Shown here in pieces: positions 10,687 through 20,404 of a DNA stretch of 64,000 nucleotides. A model generated the notes under the pieces. The model saw only the letters and a program-made list of their open reading frames with translations. It searched no databases and was not told the DNA's origin. This stretch comes from Paracoccaceae bacterium (GTDB lineage: Bacteria > Pseudomonadota > Alphaproteobacteria > Rhodobacterales > Rhodobacteraceae), in contig JASBUI010000039.1 in the NCBI GenBank assembly GCA_030148005.1, positions 1 through 64,000 of the forward strand. The letters run 5' to 3'. The position numbers were made by a program, and so were the translations under genes. Numbering within the stretch: the stretch's first letter is position 1; every line of letters begins with the position of its first letter.

Positions 10687-11235
10687 ATGACCGGACGAGC
10701 CGCGATAATCCTGATGCTTCTGACGGCGCTTTTGGCGGGTGGGGGGATCTATTACTCCCAAGTCTACGCCTATTACACCGAACTGGACCCTTCGGAAGTT
10801 ACGGTCGAGCTGACATCGCTTAGCACCGGCCAGCCCGAGGCGATCATCGCCGAGAACATCCGCGCCATCGATGCCAACAGCTCTCCGATCCGCTACCGGG
10901 CCTGTTTTGAGACCACGATGAGCGAGGCGATGTTGTCAGAGACCTATGTCGCCTTCGACAAGCCGGTGCCCAATGTCGCGCCGGGCTGGTTTTCCTGTTT
11001 CGATGCCAATGCCATTGGCGAGGCGCTTGAAGAGGGTCAGGGGCTGGCCTTTCTGGGCGAGCGCAACATCCAGTACGGGGTGGACCGGGTGGTGGCGATC
11101 ATGCCGGACGGGCGCGGCTATGCATGGCAACAGCTGAATTCCTGCGGCGAAAAGCTTTATGACGGCTCTCCGGCTGATCCAAGCTGTCCTGATCCGGCAA
11201 ACTTTGCCAAACCTGTTTCTGCGGGGTCGAACTAA
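10687..11235 (+). CDS. DUF6446-like single-span membrane protein between glyQ and glyS
   Basis: A 182-residue protein with one N-terminal membrane helix (about residues 5-25, MTGRAAIILMLLTALLAGG) and a periplasmic domain with four Cys, including a CGEKLYDG..SCPDP pair near the C-terminus. ATG at 10687 follows GAGG; an open frame extends upstream to 10576 but overlaps glyQ and lacks a signal. The stop codon is immediately followed by the glyS ATG (TAAATG), so translation is likely coupled. It resembles a conserved protein found at this place in related genomes (DUF6446). No function is known; a link to glycyl-tRNA synthetase is only by position. Confidence 0.78.
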   Translation: MTGRAAIILMLLTALLAGGGIYYSQVYAYYTELDPSEVTVELTSLSTGQPEAIIAENIRAIDANSSPIRYRACFETTMSEAMLSETYVAFDKPVPNVAPGWFSCFDANAIGEALEEGQGLAFLGERNIQYGVDRVVAIMPDGRGYAWQQLNSCGEKLYDGSPADPSCPDPANFAKPVSAGSN

Positions 11236-13509
11236 ATGCCCGATCTTCTGATCGAACTTTTTTCCGAGGAAATTCCCGCGCGCATGCAGCGGCGGGCGGC
11301 CGAGGATCTGAAAAAGCTTGTGACCAATGGCCTGGTCGAGGCGGGGCTGACCTATGCCGGCGCCGGGGCGTTTTCGACGCCGCGCCGCCTTGCGCTTGCG
11401 GTTGAGGGGCTGAGCGCCCAAAGCCCAACGGTGACCGAAGAGCGCAAGGGCCCGCGCACGGATGCGCCCGAAAAGGCGCTGGAAGGTTTCTTGCGCTCAA
11501 CCGGGCTTGCCCGCGATCAGTTGACCGCGCGCGCCGATAAAAAGGGTGAGGTCTGGTTCGCCGAGATCACGCGCCCGGGCCGCCCCGCGGCCGAGATCGC
11601 CGCCGAGGTGATCACCGGCGCGATCCAGAACTTTCCATGGCCCAAGTCGATGCGCTGGGGCGCGGGCACGCTGCGCTGGGTGCGGCCGCTGCATTCGATC
11701 CTTGCAATCCTGTCCGATGAGGGCGGGGCAGAAACGCTCGCCATAGAGATCGAGGGGATCCGTGCCGGGGCGCAGACCCAAGGCCATCGTTTCATGGCGC
11801 CGGACTGCTTTGCGGTGACCGGCTTTGACGACTATCAGACGCGGCTGAAGCGCGCCAAGGTCATTCTGGACAGCGCAGAGCGCGAAGAGGCGATCTGGAA
11901 CGAGGCGAGCAATCTTGCCTTTGCGCAGGGTCTGGAAGTGGTTGAGGACAAAGGGCTTTTGGCCGAAGTTGCCGGGCTGGTCGAATGGCCTGTGACGCTG
12001 ATGGGCAAGATCGATGCGGCCTATCTGGACCTGCCGGCAGAGGTCTTGCAGACCTCGATGCGCGAGCACCAGAAGTTTTTCAGTGTCCGTAACCCCAAGA
12101 CGGGCGGCATTGAACAGTTCATCACCGTGGCCAACCGCGAAACCGCCGATCATGGCGCCACGATCCTTGCGGGTAACGCGCGGGTTCTTTCGGCGCGCCT
12201 TGCCGATGCCAAGTTCTTTTGGGAAAACGATCTGCGGATCGCCAAGGGGCAAAAGATGCGTCCCTGGCTGGATGCGCTGGAAAAGGTCACTTTCCACAAC
12301 AAACTGGGAAGTCAGGCCGACCGTATTGAACGCATCGCGGCGCTTGCGGGCGAATTGGCCGAGGCCGCTGGCGCAGATGCCGAACAATCGGTTACCGCCG
12401 CGCGCGTAGCCAAGGCCGATCTGTCGTCCGAAATGGTCTATGAGTTCCCCGAGTTGCAGGGCGTCATGGGGCGCTATTACGCGCTGGAAGCGGGATATCC
12501 GCAGGCCGTGGCGGATGCCGCGCGCGATCATTATTCGCCCTTGGGCCCCTCTGACGATGTTCCGGCTGATCCGGTGTCGGTTGCGGTTGCGCTGGCCGAC
12601 AAGTTGGACACGCTGACCGGGTTCTGGGCGATTGACGAAAAGCCGACGGGGTCAAAGGACCCCTTTGCGCTGCGCCGTGCCGCGCTGGGGGTGATCCGGC
12701 TTGTGCTGGACAATGATTTGCGGGTCAGTTTGTCAAGCCAAGTCACGGGTGCGCTGGCGACTCTACTGGAATTTGGTGCTTTTCAATCCTTTTTGAACGA
12801 TTTTGGAGAAGCCGACTACAAGGACTGGGTACGGGATGACCGATTTTCCTCTCGGTTCAATAGTATAGGCTACAATCAGGCAGTCGGACAATTTTTTGAA
12901 AGAATTCTTGTCGATGCAACCAAAGAAAAAAGTGATTTTGGTGTCGTTTATAGGGCCGCTAAGAGAAGAGTATCAGATAGCGCTGCGGACCTCCTCGGCT
13001 TTTTCCACGACCGCCTGAAGGTCTATTTGCGCGATCAGGGGCTGCGCCACGATGTGATCGACGCCTGCATCGCGATGCCGGGAAATGACGATCTGACGCT
13101 TTTGGTCAAGCGGGCCGCCGCGCTTTCAGAGACGCTGAAGACCGACGATGGCGAAAACCTGATCCAAGGGTTCAAGCGGGCCAACAACATCCTTTCTCAG
13201 GCCGAGGAAAAGGATGGGGTCGAGTATTCCTACGGCGCGGATGTGAAATTTGCCGAGACCGATGTGGAACGCCGCCTGTTCGGCGCGCTTGATAAGGCTG
13301 AGGGCGTGATCGATCCGGCGATGAAGGCCGAGGATTTTGCCGTGGCGATGGCGGCGATGGCCGATCTGCGCGGTCCGATCGATGCGTTTTTCGAGGCGGT
13401 TCAGATCAATGCGGAAAGCGAGGTTCTGCGCCGCAACCGTCTGAACCTTCTCAGCCGGATCCGCACCGTCTGTTTGTCGGTTGCCGATCTGACCCGGCTT
13501 GAAGGATAG
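11236..13509 (+). CDS. glyS: Glycine-tRNA ligase beta subunit, with AT-rich internal segment
   Basis: Beta subunit of glycyl-tRNA synthetase: 757 residues, longer than the E. coli protein (689). The N-terminus (MPDLLIELFSEEIPA) and C-terminal anticodon-binding-like domain are typical. Between about 12765 and 12995 (residues about 510-586) base composition falls to roughly 40-45% GC, counted over three 60-base lines, against clearly GC-rich flanks. Codon choice changes there too (AAA, TTT, AGA, TAT). The frame stays open and resumes at LLGFFHDRLKVYLRDQG. The segment accounts for most of the extra length, which suggests an inserted or replaced piece tolerated in a variable linker. Confidence 0.95.
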   Translation: MPDLLIELFSEEIPARMQRRAAEDLKKLVTNGLVEAGLTYAGAGAFSTPRRLALAVEGLSAQSPTVTEERKGPRTDAPEKALEGFLRSTGLARDQLTARADKKGEVWFAEITRPGRPAAEIAAEVITGAIQNFPWPKSMRWGAGTLRWVRPLHSILAILSDEGGAETLAIEIEGIRAGAQTQGHRFMAPDCFAVTGFDDYQTRLKRAKVILDSAEREEAIWNEASNLAFAQGLEVVEDKGLLAEVAGLVEWPVTLMGKIDAAYLDLPAEVLQTSMREHQKFFSVRNPKTGGIEQFITVANRETADHGATILAGNARVLSARLADAKFFWENDLRIAKGQKMRPWLDALEKVTFHNKLGSQADRIERIAALAGELAEAAGADAEQSVTAARVAKADLSSEMVYEFPELQGVMGRYYALEAGYPQAVADAARDHYSPLGPSDDVPADPVSVAVALADKLDTLTGFWAIDEKPTGSKDPFALRRAALGVIRLVLDNDLRVSLSSQVTGALATLLEFGAFQSFLNDFGEADYKDWVRDDRFSSRFNSIGYNQAVGQFFERILVDATKEKSDFGVVYRAAKRRVSDSAADLLGFFHDRLKVYLRDQGLRHDVIDACIAMPGNDDLTLLVKRAAALSETLKTDDGENLIQGFKRANNILSQAEEKDGVEYSYGADVKFAETDVERRLFGALDKAEGVIDPAMKAEDFAVAMAAMADLRGPIDAFFEAVQINAESEVLRRNRLNLLSRIRTVCLSVADLTRLEG

Positions 13510-13632
13510 GGCGGCCCGGCGGGCCATGGGAGCGTATGCCAAAGCGTCACACTGACGTCACCAAATTATGCCCGCCCCTTGCCCCGTTGCGTCATTCGCC
13601 TATGCTGCACCGCAATTGCCAGGAGCGCTGCG

Positions 13633-16209
13633 GTGCAGAAACACAAGGATATGTCCTATTTCACTGAAATCACGCCTACGGCGCCGATTTCGCTGAAACA
13701 GCATGGCAACCGCGCAAAGTGTCTGCAGCGGCTGATCCGGCTTGAACTGCCGGTGCCCAAAACGGTCGCCATTTCCTTTGACGCGGTGCAGGACATCGCT
13801 TCGGGGCAGATCCCGGATACCGCCCGGCTAATCGCGCCTTTTGGAAAGTCGCCGCTTTTGTCGGTGCGCCCGTCAAGTCAGGACCCCGATTGGGGCGGGC
13901 CGAACACGATCCTGAACATCGGCATGAACCGGGCCATGCACCAGCGCATGGTGTGCAGTCAAGGTCAGGCGGCGGCCAACGCAATTTATACCCGTTTCAT
14001 AGAGGCTTATGCGGTTCAGATCGCGCGGCTGGACCCCGATATGTTCGAGGTGAATGATACGTCGACCGCCACGCTGGAGGCGATGCTTGCCGCCTATGAG
14101 GCGGAAACGGATGAGGCATTTCCCGAGGATCCCGCGCAGCAATTGACCGAAGTTCTGCGCTCAATGGCGCGGGCGTGGGGCGGCACTTCGGCCCGGCTTT
14201 TGCGGCAGGCCAAGGGCGCGCCGATTGATGCGGGGCTGGGCCTTGTGGTGCAGGAAATGGTTCTTGGCGTTGGCACCGATGCCTCGGAAAGCGGGGCGGG
14301 CGTTATTCAGTTCGTGTCGTCCGAGACCGGCCAGCCGCAGATCACCGGGCGGTATCTGACCCAGTCGCAGGGGCGCGAGGCGCTGCGCCCTGATCGCAAG
14401 GCAATTTACCTGACATGCGACCGGCGCGGCCCCAGCCTTGAAGAGCTGTGCCCCGGTCCTTTCGCCGATCTTCAGAAACACGGAAAAATCTGTCGCCAGC
14501 GCCTGCGCGAAGAGATGCAGATCGAGTTCACGATCGACAATGATACGCTGCATATCCTTGATGCGGTGCGTATCCAGCGGTCATCGCGCGCGGCGATCCG
14601 CATCGCTGTTTCGCTGGCCGAAGACGGTGTGATTTCCCGCGATGAGGCCGTCATGCGGATCGAGCCGCGCGCGCTGAACGAATTGCTGCACCCGCAGGTC
14701 GATCCGCGCGGGGCGCGTGATGTGATCGTGCGCGGCATCGGCGCAAGCCCCGGCGCGGCGCAGGGGCGGATCGTCTTTTCGGCCATGGCGGCGCAAGCTT
14801 CGGCCGCGCGCGGAGAGCCTTGTGTCCTTGTGCGGCGCGAAACCTCGCCCGAGGATATTCGCGGCATGCATGCGGCCAGCGCGGTTCTGACCGAAAGGGG
14901 CGGGATGACCAGCCACGCGGCGGTTATCGCGCGCGGTCTTGGCCTGCCTTGCGTTGTGGGCGCATCAAACATGCGGCTGGATTTCAAACGCAAACTTTTG
15001 ATCTCGGACAAGGGACGAGAGTTTGGCGAGGGTGATTTCATCACCATTGACGGAACCGCGGGCGAGGCGCTTGCAGGTGCCGTGAAGATGTTGGAGCCGG
15101 CGCTGGACGACACGTTTCAGGCCTTGCTGGACTGGGCCGATCAGGCGCGCGACATCGGGATCAGGGCCAATGCCGACACGCCTGCGGATGCGCAGATGGC
15201 GCGGGCCTTCAAGGCCGAAGGCATCGGGCTTTGCCGGACAGAGCATATGTTCTTTGAAGATGACCGGCTGACGGTCATGCGCGAGATGATCTTTGCCGAC
15301 AGCCCCGAGGACCGCCGCGCGGCGCTCGACCGGCTGCTCCCGATGCAGCGGGCCGACTTTGTGCGGCTTTTCGACATCATGGCGGGCAAACCCGTCTGTA
15401 TCCGCCTGTTTGACCCTCCGCTGCATGAGTTTCTGCCCAGTTCGCGCGATGGATTGCGCGAGTTGGCCGAGGCGCTAAGCCTGCCCTTGTCGACCGTTAC
15501 CCGGCGGGTTGAGGCGCTAAGCGAGTTCAACCCGATGCTGGGTTTGCGCGGCGTGCGCCTTGGCATCACGGTGCCGGAAATTTACGACATGCAGGCGCGC
15601 GCGATCTTTGAGGCGACGATCAAGGCCAGCAAGAAGGGCGCGCCCGTTGTGCCCGAGATCATGATTCCGCTGGTCAGTGCTCGGCGCGAGGTCGATCTGG
15701 TCAAGACCCGCGTCGATGCGGTGGCCGCCGCTGTGCGCACCGAGATGGACACCGATTTCGACTATCGCCTTGGGGTCATGGTTGAAACGCCGCGCGCGGC
15801 GCTCAGGGCACATGAGATCGCGATGCACTCGGCCTTTCTGTCGTTTGGAACAAACGATTTGACCCAGATGACCTATGGGCTGTCGCGCGACGATGCGGGG
15901 CGGTTCATGTCCGACTATGTCAATCAGGGTGTCTATGCGGAAGATCCGTTTCACACGCTGGACATCGAAGGGGTCGGAGAGCTTTTGACCATCGGGGCCG
16001 AGCGAGGCCGGCAGGCGGATCCGGACATTGTTTTGTCGGTTTGCGGCGAACATGGGGGCAACCCAGAATCAATCGCTTTTTGCCGGGATGCGGGTTTTGA
16101 CTATGTTTCCTGCTCTCCTTTCCGGGTTCCCTTGGCGCGACTTGCCGCAGCCCAATTGGCTATTGCGGAACGGGGAACAACAAAAAAGAACGCAATTGCA
16201 ATGCGTTAA
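13633..16209 (+). CDS. ppdK: Pyruvate, phosphate dikinase-like PEP-utilising enzyme
   Basis: PPDK interconverts pyruvate, ATP and phosphate with PEP, AMP and pyrophosphate. The 858-residue protein has the central phospho-His domain (GGMTSHAAVIARGLGLPCVV) and a full C-terminal PEP/pyruvate TIM barrel: GLCRTEHMFF, NPMLGLRGVRLGIT, GTNDLTQMTYGLSRDD, CGEHGG and YVSCSPFRVP. The N-terminal ATP-grasp half is divergent: the usual Gly-rich GGKGANL is replaced by KQHGNRAKCL. A GTG at 13633 with AGGAG 12 bp upstream is preferred; ATG at 13651 is the alternative. Whether it accepts ATP as canonical PPDK does is uncertain. It is a single gene between glyS and the wall hydrolase. Confidence 0.85.
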   Translation: MQKHKDMSYFTEITPTAPISLKQHGNRAKCLQRLIRLELPVPKTVAISFDAVQDIASGQIPDTARLIAPFGKSPLLSVRPSSQDPDWGGPNTILNIGMNRAMHQRMVCSQGQAAANAIYTRFIEAYAVQIARLDPDMFEVNDTSTATLEAMLAAYEAETDEAFPEDPAQQLTEVLRSMARAWGGTSARLLRQAKGAPIDAGLGLVVQEMVLGVGTDASESGAGVIQFVSSETGQPQITGRYLTQSQGREALRPDRKAIYLTCDRRGPSLEELCPGPFADLQKHGKICRQRLREEMQIEFTIDNDTLHILDAVRIQRSSRAAIRIAVSLAEDGVISRDEAVMRIEPRALNELLHPQVDPRGARDVIVRGIGASPGAAQGRIVFSAMAAQASAARGEPCVLVRRETSPEDIRGMHAASAVLTERGGMTSHAAVIARGLGLPCVVGASNMRLDFKRKLLISDKGREFGEGDFITIDGTAGEALAGAVKMLEPALDDTFQALLDWADQARDIGIRANADTPADAQMARAFKAEGIGLCRTEHMFFEDDRLTVMREMIFADSPEDRRAALDRLLPMQRADFVRLFDIMAGKPVCIRLFDPPLHEFLPSSRDGLRELAEALSLPLSTVTRRVEALSEFNPMLGLRGVRLGITVPEIYDMQARAIFEATIKASKKGAPVVPEIMIPLVSARREVDLVKTRVDAVAAAVRTEMDTDFDYRLGVMVETPRAALRAHEIAMHSAFLSFGTNDLTQMTYGLSRDDAGRFMSDYVNQGVYAEDPFHTLDIEGVGELLTIGAERGRQADPDIVLSVCGEHGGNPESIAFCRDAGFDYVSCSPFRVPLARLAAAQLAIAERGTTKKNAIAMR

Positions 16210-16376
16210 GTCGATCTCGTCGATTTTTTCCAACTTCACGGTTGAATTTACGCAGCGGCAATAAAACGGCCGGGGTAGACGATTCGGTTTTGATCGGTTA
16301 TCTGGCCCGCTGAACAATCGCTTGCGTAAAGCGTGGCCTGGCGGTGCCAGGCAGCTGGACTGGGGAAGGAAGATCA

Positions 16377-17024
16377 ATGGTGGGACGGCTCGCTTTGGCG
16401 GTCTCTTTTGTGCTTGCGGCGACAGTTGCCGGACATGCCACGGAGACCAAAGGCGCCTTTACCGGCAACCTTGGAAAGCTGATGGGGGCCGAACGTGTGG
16501 CCCTTAACGGACTGAAAAGCTCAAAGATCGATGCGCTGGCACAACCGCGGACGGGACGTGTGTCTACCCGCGGGCTTCGCGCGCCGCAGATCGAATATTC
16601 GCGCGCATGGCTTGCATCGCAGCCGCGCGCAAGGGGCGGGGACGACTGGGCCTGCCTGACCGAAGCGCTTTACTTCGAAGCGCGGGGCGAGACGATCAAG
16701 GGCCAGTTCGCCGTGGCCGAGGTAATCCTGAACCGCGTCGACAGCCCGCGCTTTCCCAACACGGTTTGCAGCGTGGTCAATCAGGGAACAGGGCGCAAGT
16801 TTGCCTGTCAGTTCACCTATACCTGCGATGGCCGGGCAGAGCATTTCAACAATCCCAAGGCCTATGAGGACGTGGGAAAGGTTGCGCGCGCCGCGCTTGA
16901 GGGGGCTCCGCGCCGCCTGACGTCGGGGGCCACCTATTACCATACAACGGCTGTAAGCCCGCGCTGGTCGCGCAAGTTCCGGCGCACCGCCAGGATCGGC
17001 GTTCACCTCTTTTACCGCCGTTAG
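16377..17024 (+). CDS. SleB-like cell wall hydrolase
   Basis: A 215-residue exported protein with a signal peptide (to about residue 20, AGHATE) and a C-terminal Hydrolase_2/SleB domain (about residues 90-215). It begins CLTEALYFEARGE, in which the Glu residues form the predicted lytic transglycosylase-like active site. NRVDSPRFPNTVCSVV and FTYTCDG follow. It is expected to cut peptidoglycan glycan strands in the periplasm, a sporulation-family fold used for wall remodelling in non-spore formers. ATG at 16377 follows AAGGAAG. The 167 bp before it holds no recognisable gene or clear terminator. Confidence 0.88.
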   Translation: MVGRLALAVSFVLAATVAGHATETKGAFTGNLGKLMGAERVALNGLKSSKIDALAQPRTGRVSTRGLRAPQIEYSRAWLASQPRARGGDDWACLTEALYFEARGETIKGQFAVAEVILNRVDSPRFPNTVCSVVNQGTGRKFACQFTYTCDGRAEHFNNPKAYEDVGKVARAALEGAPRRLTSGATYYHTTAVSPRWSRKFRRTARIGVHLFYRR

Positions 17025-17088
17025 CGCTGGTCGCTGATCTTCGGTCTGCTACAATCGGCAGATCGGCCCTTGCCGGGAAAGGCGTGTC

Positions 17089-18009
17089 ATGACCAAGGAT
17101 ATACATCTGGCGTTCGAGCATCCTGATGCCCGGGCGGCTGCGATGGCCGAAGAGCCGCCGCGCGACCGCATTTCGCTGCGCGATCACATCGTCGAGGTCG
17201 AGATCGGCGCGTTTCAGGCCGAGCGTGGCACAACCCAGCGAGTGCGCTTTAACATAGTGGTCGAGGTCGCGCCAAGCGCGGGGCCTTTGGAGGACGATGT
17301 CGACCGGATCCTAAGCTATGACACGATCACGCAGGCGATTGCGCATGAGTTGGGCGCAGAGCGGCTGAACCTTCTTGAAACATTGGCCGAGCGTGTGGCC
17401 GACAGGATATTGCTGGCACCGCAGGCCTACCGCGTCTTTGTGCGCATCGAAAAGCTGGATCGTGGGCCCGGCGCGCTTGGGGTAGAGATTGTGCGCAAGC
17501 GCGAGGCCACGCTGGCCGAGGTTACCGCGAGCCCGCAAGAGGCCCTGCACCCGGTGGTCATCTATCTGCCCAACCCTGCTTTTCAGCCGAGCTATGTCAC
17601 ATCCCTTCTCGATGAGATGGGAAGCGGCGCGGCGCCGCTGATCCTTTGCGTTGGCGCGGCTGATTGCGCAACGCCGCGGTCGCGTTCAGAGGCCGCGCAG
17701 CGGCGGATCGATCTTTTGGCGATCGAGCAGAACGCATGGGTTCTTGCGGGGCTCGATCAACGCTGCGTCGTGGTCAACACCCGGACGGAACTGGACTGGG
17801 CGATGGAGAACGGACAGGTTTCTGTCTGGGCACCGTCAAAGATGGTGCTGGATGCGGTCGATGGCCCTTCGGCAGAGCCGGGCGAGGCGCTGGCGCTGGC
17901 GCTTTGGTTTGCCGAGATGATGGGCGCGGCGCGCCTGATCGCCATCGGCGAGGATGCGCCGAAGTCTGAAACAATCAAGGTCGAGCGGCGCGACTTTCTG
18001 CAAGGGTGA
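17089..18009 (+). CDS. folB: Dihydroneopterin aldolase FolB with C-terminal extension
   Basis: FolB cleaves 7,8-dihydroneopterin in folate synthesis. The FolB domain occupies about residues 25-145: DRISLRDHIVEVEIGAFQAER, SYDTITQAI, LNLLETLAERVAD and VRIEKLDRGPGALGVEI. About 155 further residues follow (AALGVEIVRKRE onward) and are unrelated to the standard 120-residue enzyme; they include an alternating alpha/beta pattern (PLILCVG, LIAIGE). The extension may be a nucleotide- or pterin-binding partner domain; I do not recognise it. The gene precedes folP by 36 bp and shares its pathway, so the first domain assignment is firm. Confidence 0.88.
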   Translation: MTKDIHLAFEHPDARAAAMAEEPPRDRISLRDHIVEVEIGAFQAERGTTQRVRFNIVVEVAPSAGPLEDDVDRILSYDTITQAIAHELGAERLNLLETLAERVADRILLAPQAYRVFVRIEKLDRGPGALGVEIVRKREATLAEVTASPQEALHPVVIYLPNPAFQPSYVTSLLDEMGSGAAPLILCVGAADCATPRSRSEAAQRRIDLLAIEQNAWVLAGLDQRCVVVNTRTELDWAMENGQVSVWAPSKMVLDAVDGPSAEPGEALALALWFAEMMGAARLIAIGEDAPKSETIKVERRDFLQG

Positions 18010-18045
18010 CTTGCGGGGGGCGGGCAAAAGTTTCATAGCCCCATC

Positions 18046-19050
18046 ATGACAGTTTACTACCGAGCATTGGCCCAGACCGATCGGTTTCGCCCGGCGCATG
18101 CACGAATGATTGCAGGCGGCTGGACATGGTTTGACCGGCTTGAAATGCGCAAGCGGGGCGGCGCGGCGCGGATCATCGATATCGGCGACGCGCCGGCAGA
18201 AGTGGTCGAGCGGATTGCGGCGCCGCGGGCTGAGGTTGCGGGGCTTGCCACCGATCGCCCGCGCCTGATGGGGATCCTCAACGTCACACCCGACAGCTTT
18301 TCTGACGGCGGGCTGTTTTGCGATCCGGCAGCGGCGCAGGCGCAGGCCGGGGCGCTGATTAAGCAAGGCGCGGATATCCTTGATATCGGGGGCGAATCCA
18401 CGCGCCCCGGCGCCGATTTCGTCCCGCCCGAGCAAGAGATTGAGCGCACCGCGCCGGTGATCGCGGCGCTGGCGCGCGGCGGCAGCGTTCCGGTTTCGAT
18501 CGACACGCGGAAAGCGGCGGTTGCGCGCGCGGCGCTGGATGCGGGCGCGGGCATTCTGAACGATGTCTCGGCGCTGACGTTTGATCCGGAAATGGCGGGC
18601 GTTGCCGCCGCGTCGGGCGCGCCGATCTGCCTGATGCATGCGCAGGGCGATCCCAAGACCATGCAGGCAAACCCCACGTATGATGATGTTTTGCTGGATG
18701 TGTACGACTTTCTGGCTGAGCGGATAGCGGCGGCTGAAGCGGCAGGGATTGCGCGTGAGCGGGTCATTGTCGATCCGGGCATCGGTTTTGGAAAGACGGC
18801 CGCGCATAACCTTGCGCTGATTTCGGGGCTGTCGCTTTTCCATTCGCTGGGCTGCCCGATCCTCTTTGGGGCATCGCGCAAGCGGTTCATAGGTACAATC
18901 GGGCAGGCGCCGGATGCGCGTGCGCGTTTGCCCGGCTCTGTCGCCGTGGCGCTTTCGGCGCTTGCGCAGGGTGTGCAGATCATTCGCGTCCATGATATGG
19001 CTGAGACGCGTCAGGCCGTGGCTTTGGCCATGGCTATTTCGGAGGGATGA
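18046..19050 (+). CDS. folP: Dihydropteroate synthase
   Basis: Condenses hydroxymethyl-dihydropterin pyrophosphate with p-aminobenzoate; target of sulfonamides. A TIM-barrel enzyme of 334 residues, about 50 longer than E. coli FolP because of an N-terminal stretch (residues 1-70) before the first motif. Signatures: [46 protein letters not shown] and GASRKRF. The TGA stop overlaps the glmM ATG (ATGA). Order folB-folP-glmM is common in this order of bacteria. Confidence 0.95.
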   Translation: MTVYYRALAQTDRFRPAHARMIAGGWTWFDRLEMRKRGGAARIIDIGDAPAEVVERIAAPRAEVAGLATDRPRLMGILNVTPDSFSDGGLFCDPAAAQAQAGALIKQGADILDIGGESTRPGADFVPPEQEIERTAPVIAALARGGSVPVSIDTRKAAVARAALDAGAGILNDVSALTFDPEMAGVAAASGAPICLMHAQGDPKTMQANPTYDDVLLDVYDFLAERIAAAEAAGIARERVIVDPGIGFGKTAAHNLALISGLSLFHSLGCPILFGASRKRFIGTIGQAPDARARLPGSVAVALSALAQGVQIIRVHDMAETRQAVALAMAISEG

Positions 19051-20396
19051 AAATGGCTCGTAAACTCTTTGGAACCGACGGTGTTCGCGGGCGGGCAAAT
19101 ACGCATCCGATGACCGCCGATCTGATCCTGAAGCTGGGCGCGGCGGCGGGGCGGTACTTTCGCCGCGACGGGCTGAACGGGCACCGGGTTGTGATCGGCA
19201 AGGACACCCGGCTTTCGGGATATATGCTTGAGAATGCGCTGACGGCGGGGCTTACGACCTCGGGGATGAACGTTCTTTTGCTGGGGCCGGTGCCGACGCC
19301 GGCGGTCGGTTTTCTGACCCGGTCAATGCGCGCGGATCTTGGGATCATGATCTCGGCCAGCCACAATCCGCATCATGACAACGGTATCAAGTTTTTCGGC
19401 CCCGATGGTTTCAAGCTGTCCGATGACGCCGAGGCTGAGATCGAGGAGTTGGTGGCAGGTTCCCTAAAGCCTGTGCAGGCGCAAAACATCGGTCGGGCGC
19501 GGCGGATCGACGATGCGCGCGGGCGCTATGTTGAATATGCCAAAACCACATTTCCGCATCGCGGCGGCCTGAAGGGGCTGAAGGTCGTGGTCGATTGCGC
19601 CAATGGCGCGGCCTATCGTGCAGCGCCCGAAGTTCTGTGGGAACTGGGCGCCGAGGTGATCCCGGTGGGCGTCAGCCCCGATGGCTTTAACATCAACGAA
19701 GGGTGCGGATCGACCGACACCACCACGGCGGCAGAGGCGGTTTGCCTGCATGGCGCAGACATCGGTCTTTGTCTGGACGGGGATGCCGACCGGCTGATCG
19801 TGCTGGATGAGACCGGAACGCCGGCGGACGGCGATCAGCTTATGGCGCTTTTTGCGCGGCGTTGGGCCGAGCAGGGCAAGCTGAACGGGCACACGCTTGT
19901 TGCGACGGTCATGTCCAACCTTGGGCTTGAGCGCTATCTTGAAAGCCAGGCCATCGCGCTGCACCGTACGGCTGTTGGCGACCGCTATGTGGTCGAAGAG
20001 ATGCGCGCGCGCGGCTTTAACCTTGGCGGGGAACAGTCGGGGCATATCGTGATGACCGACTATGCGACCACGGGCGATGGTCTGATTGCGGGCTTGCAGA
20101 TTCTGGCCGAGATGGTGCGCACGGACAAACCGGCCAGCGCGCTTTTGAAAAGCTTTGAGCCGGTGCCGCAGCTTTTGAAGAATGTGCGCTATGGCGCGGG
20201 AAAAGAGCCGCTGACCACGGCGCCGGTGAAATCGGCAATTGCCGAGGCAGAGGGCCGGCTGAACGGGTCAGGCCGGTTGCTGATCCGCACCTCTGGCACC
20301 GAACCGCTGGTGCGGGTGATGGCAGAATGCGAAGACCCCGATCTGTTGGTCGAGGTTGTCGACAGCGTGGTGGCAGCGGTCGAAACCGCCGCCTGA
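19047..20396 (+). CDS. glmM: Phosphoglucosamine mutase
   Basis: Interconverts glucosamine-6-phosphate and glucosamine-1-phosphate on the way to UDP-GlcNAc, needed for peptidoglycan, LPS and the nonulosonic acid sugars at the end of this window. 449 residues with all four alpha-D-phosphohexomutase domains: [11 protein letters not shown] start, catalytic Ser in [10 protein letters not shown] (about residue 105), metal loop DGDADR and phosphate-binding [12 protein letters not shown]. Start ATG overlaps the folP stop; a second ATG two codons on is possible. Confidence 0.97.
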   Translation: MKMARKLFGTDGVRGRANTHPMTADLILKLGAAAGRYFRRDGLNGHRVVIGKDTRLSGYMLENALTAGLTTSGMNVLLLGPVPTPAVGFLTRSMRADLGIMISASHNPHHDNGIKFFGPDGFKLSDDAEAEIEELVAGSLKPVQAQNIGRARRIDDARGRYVEYAKTTFPHRGGLKGLKVVVDCANGAAYRAAPEVLWELGAEVIPVGVSPDGFNINEGCGSTDTTTAAEAVCLHGADIGLCLDGDADRLIVLDETGTPADGDQLMALFARRWAEQGKLNGHTLVATVMSNLGLERYLESQAIALHRTAVGDRYVVEEMRARGFNLGGEQSGHIVMTDYATTGDGLIAGLQILAEMVRTDKPASALLKSFEPVPQLLKNVRYGAGKEPLTTAPVKSAIAEAEGRLNGSGRLLIRTSGTEPLVRVMAECEDPDLLVEVVDSVVAAVETAA

Positions 20397-20404
20397 AGAG
20401 GCCC

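Noticed and set aside
16210-16376. Possible terminator after the PPDK gene (GTCGAT repeats then TTTTTT near 16214-16229)
   Set aside because: The GTCGAT copies are direct, not inverted; no stable stem precedes the T-run.
17836-19098. Minus-strand open frame of 420 codons opposite folP
   Set aside because: Shadow of folP and folB; Arg/His-rich composition and no start site with a ribosome-binding sequence.
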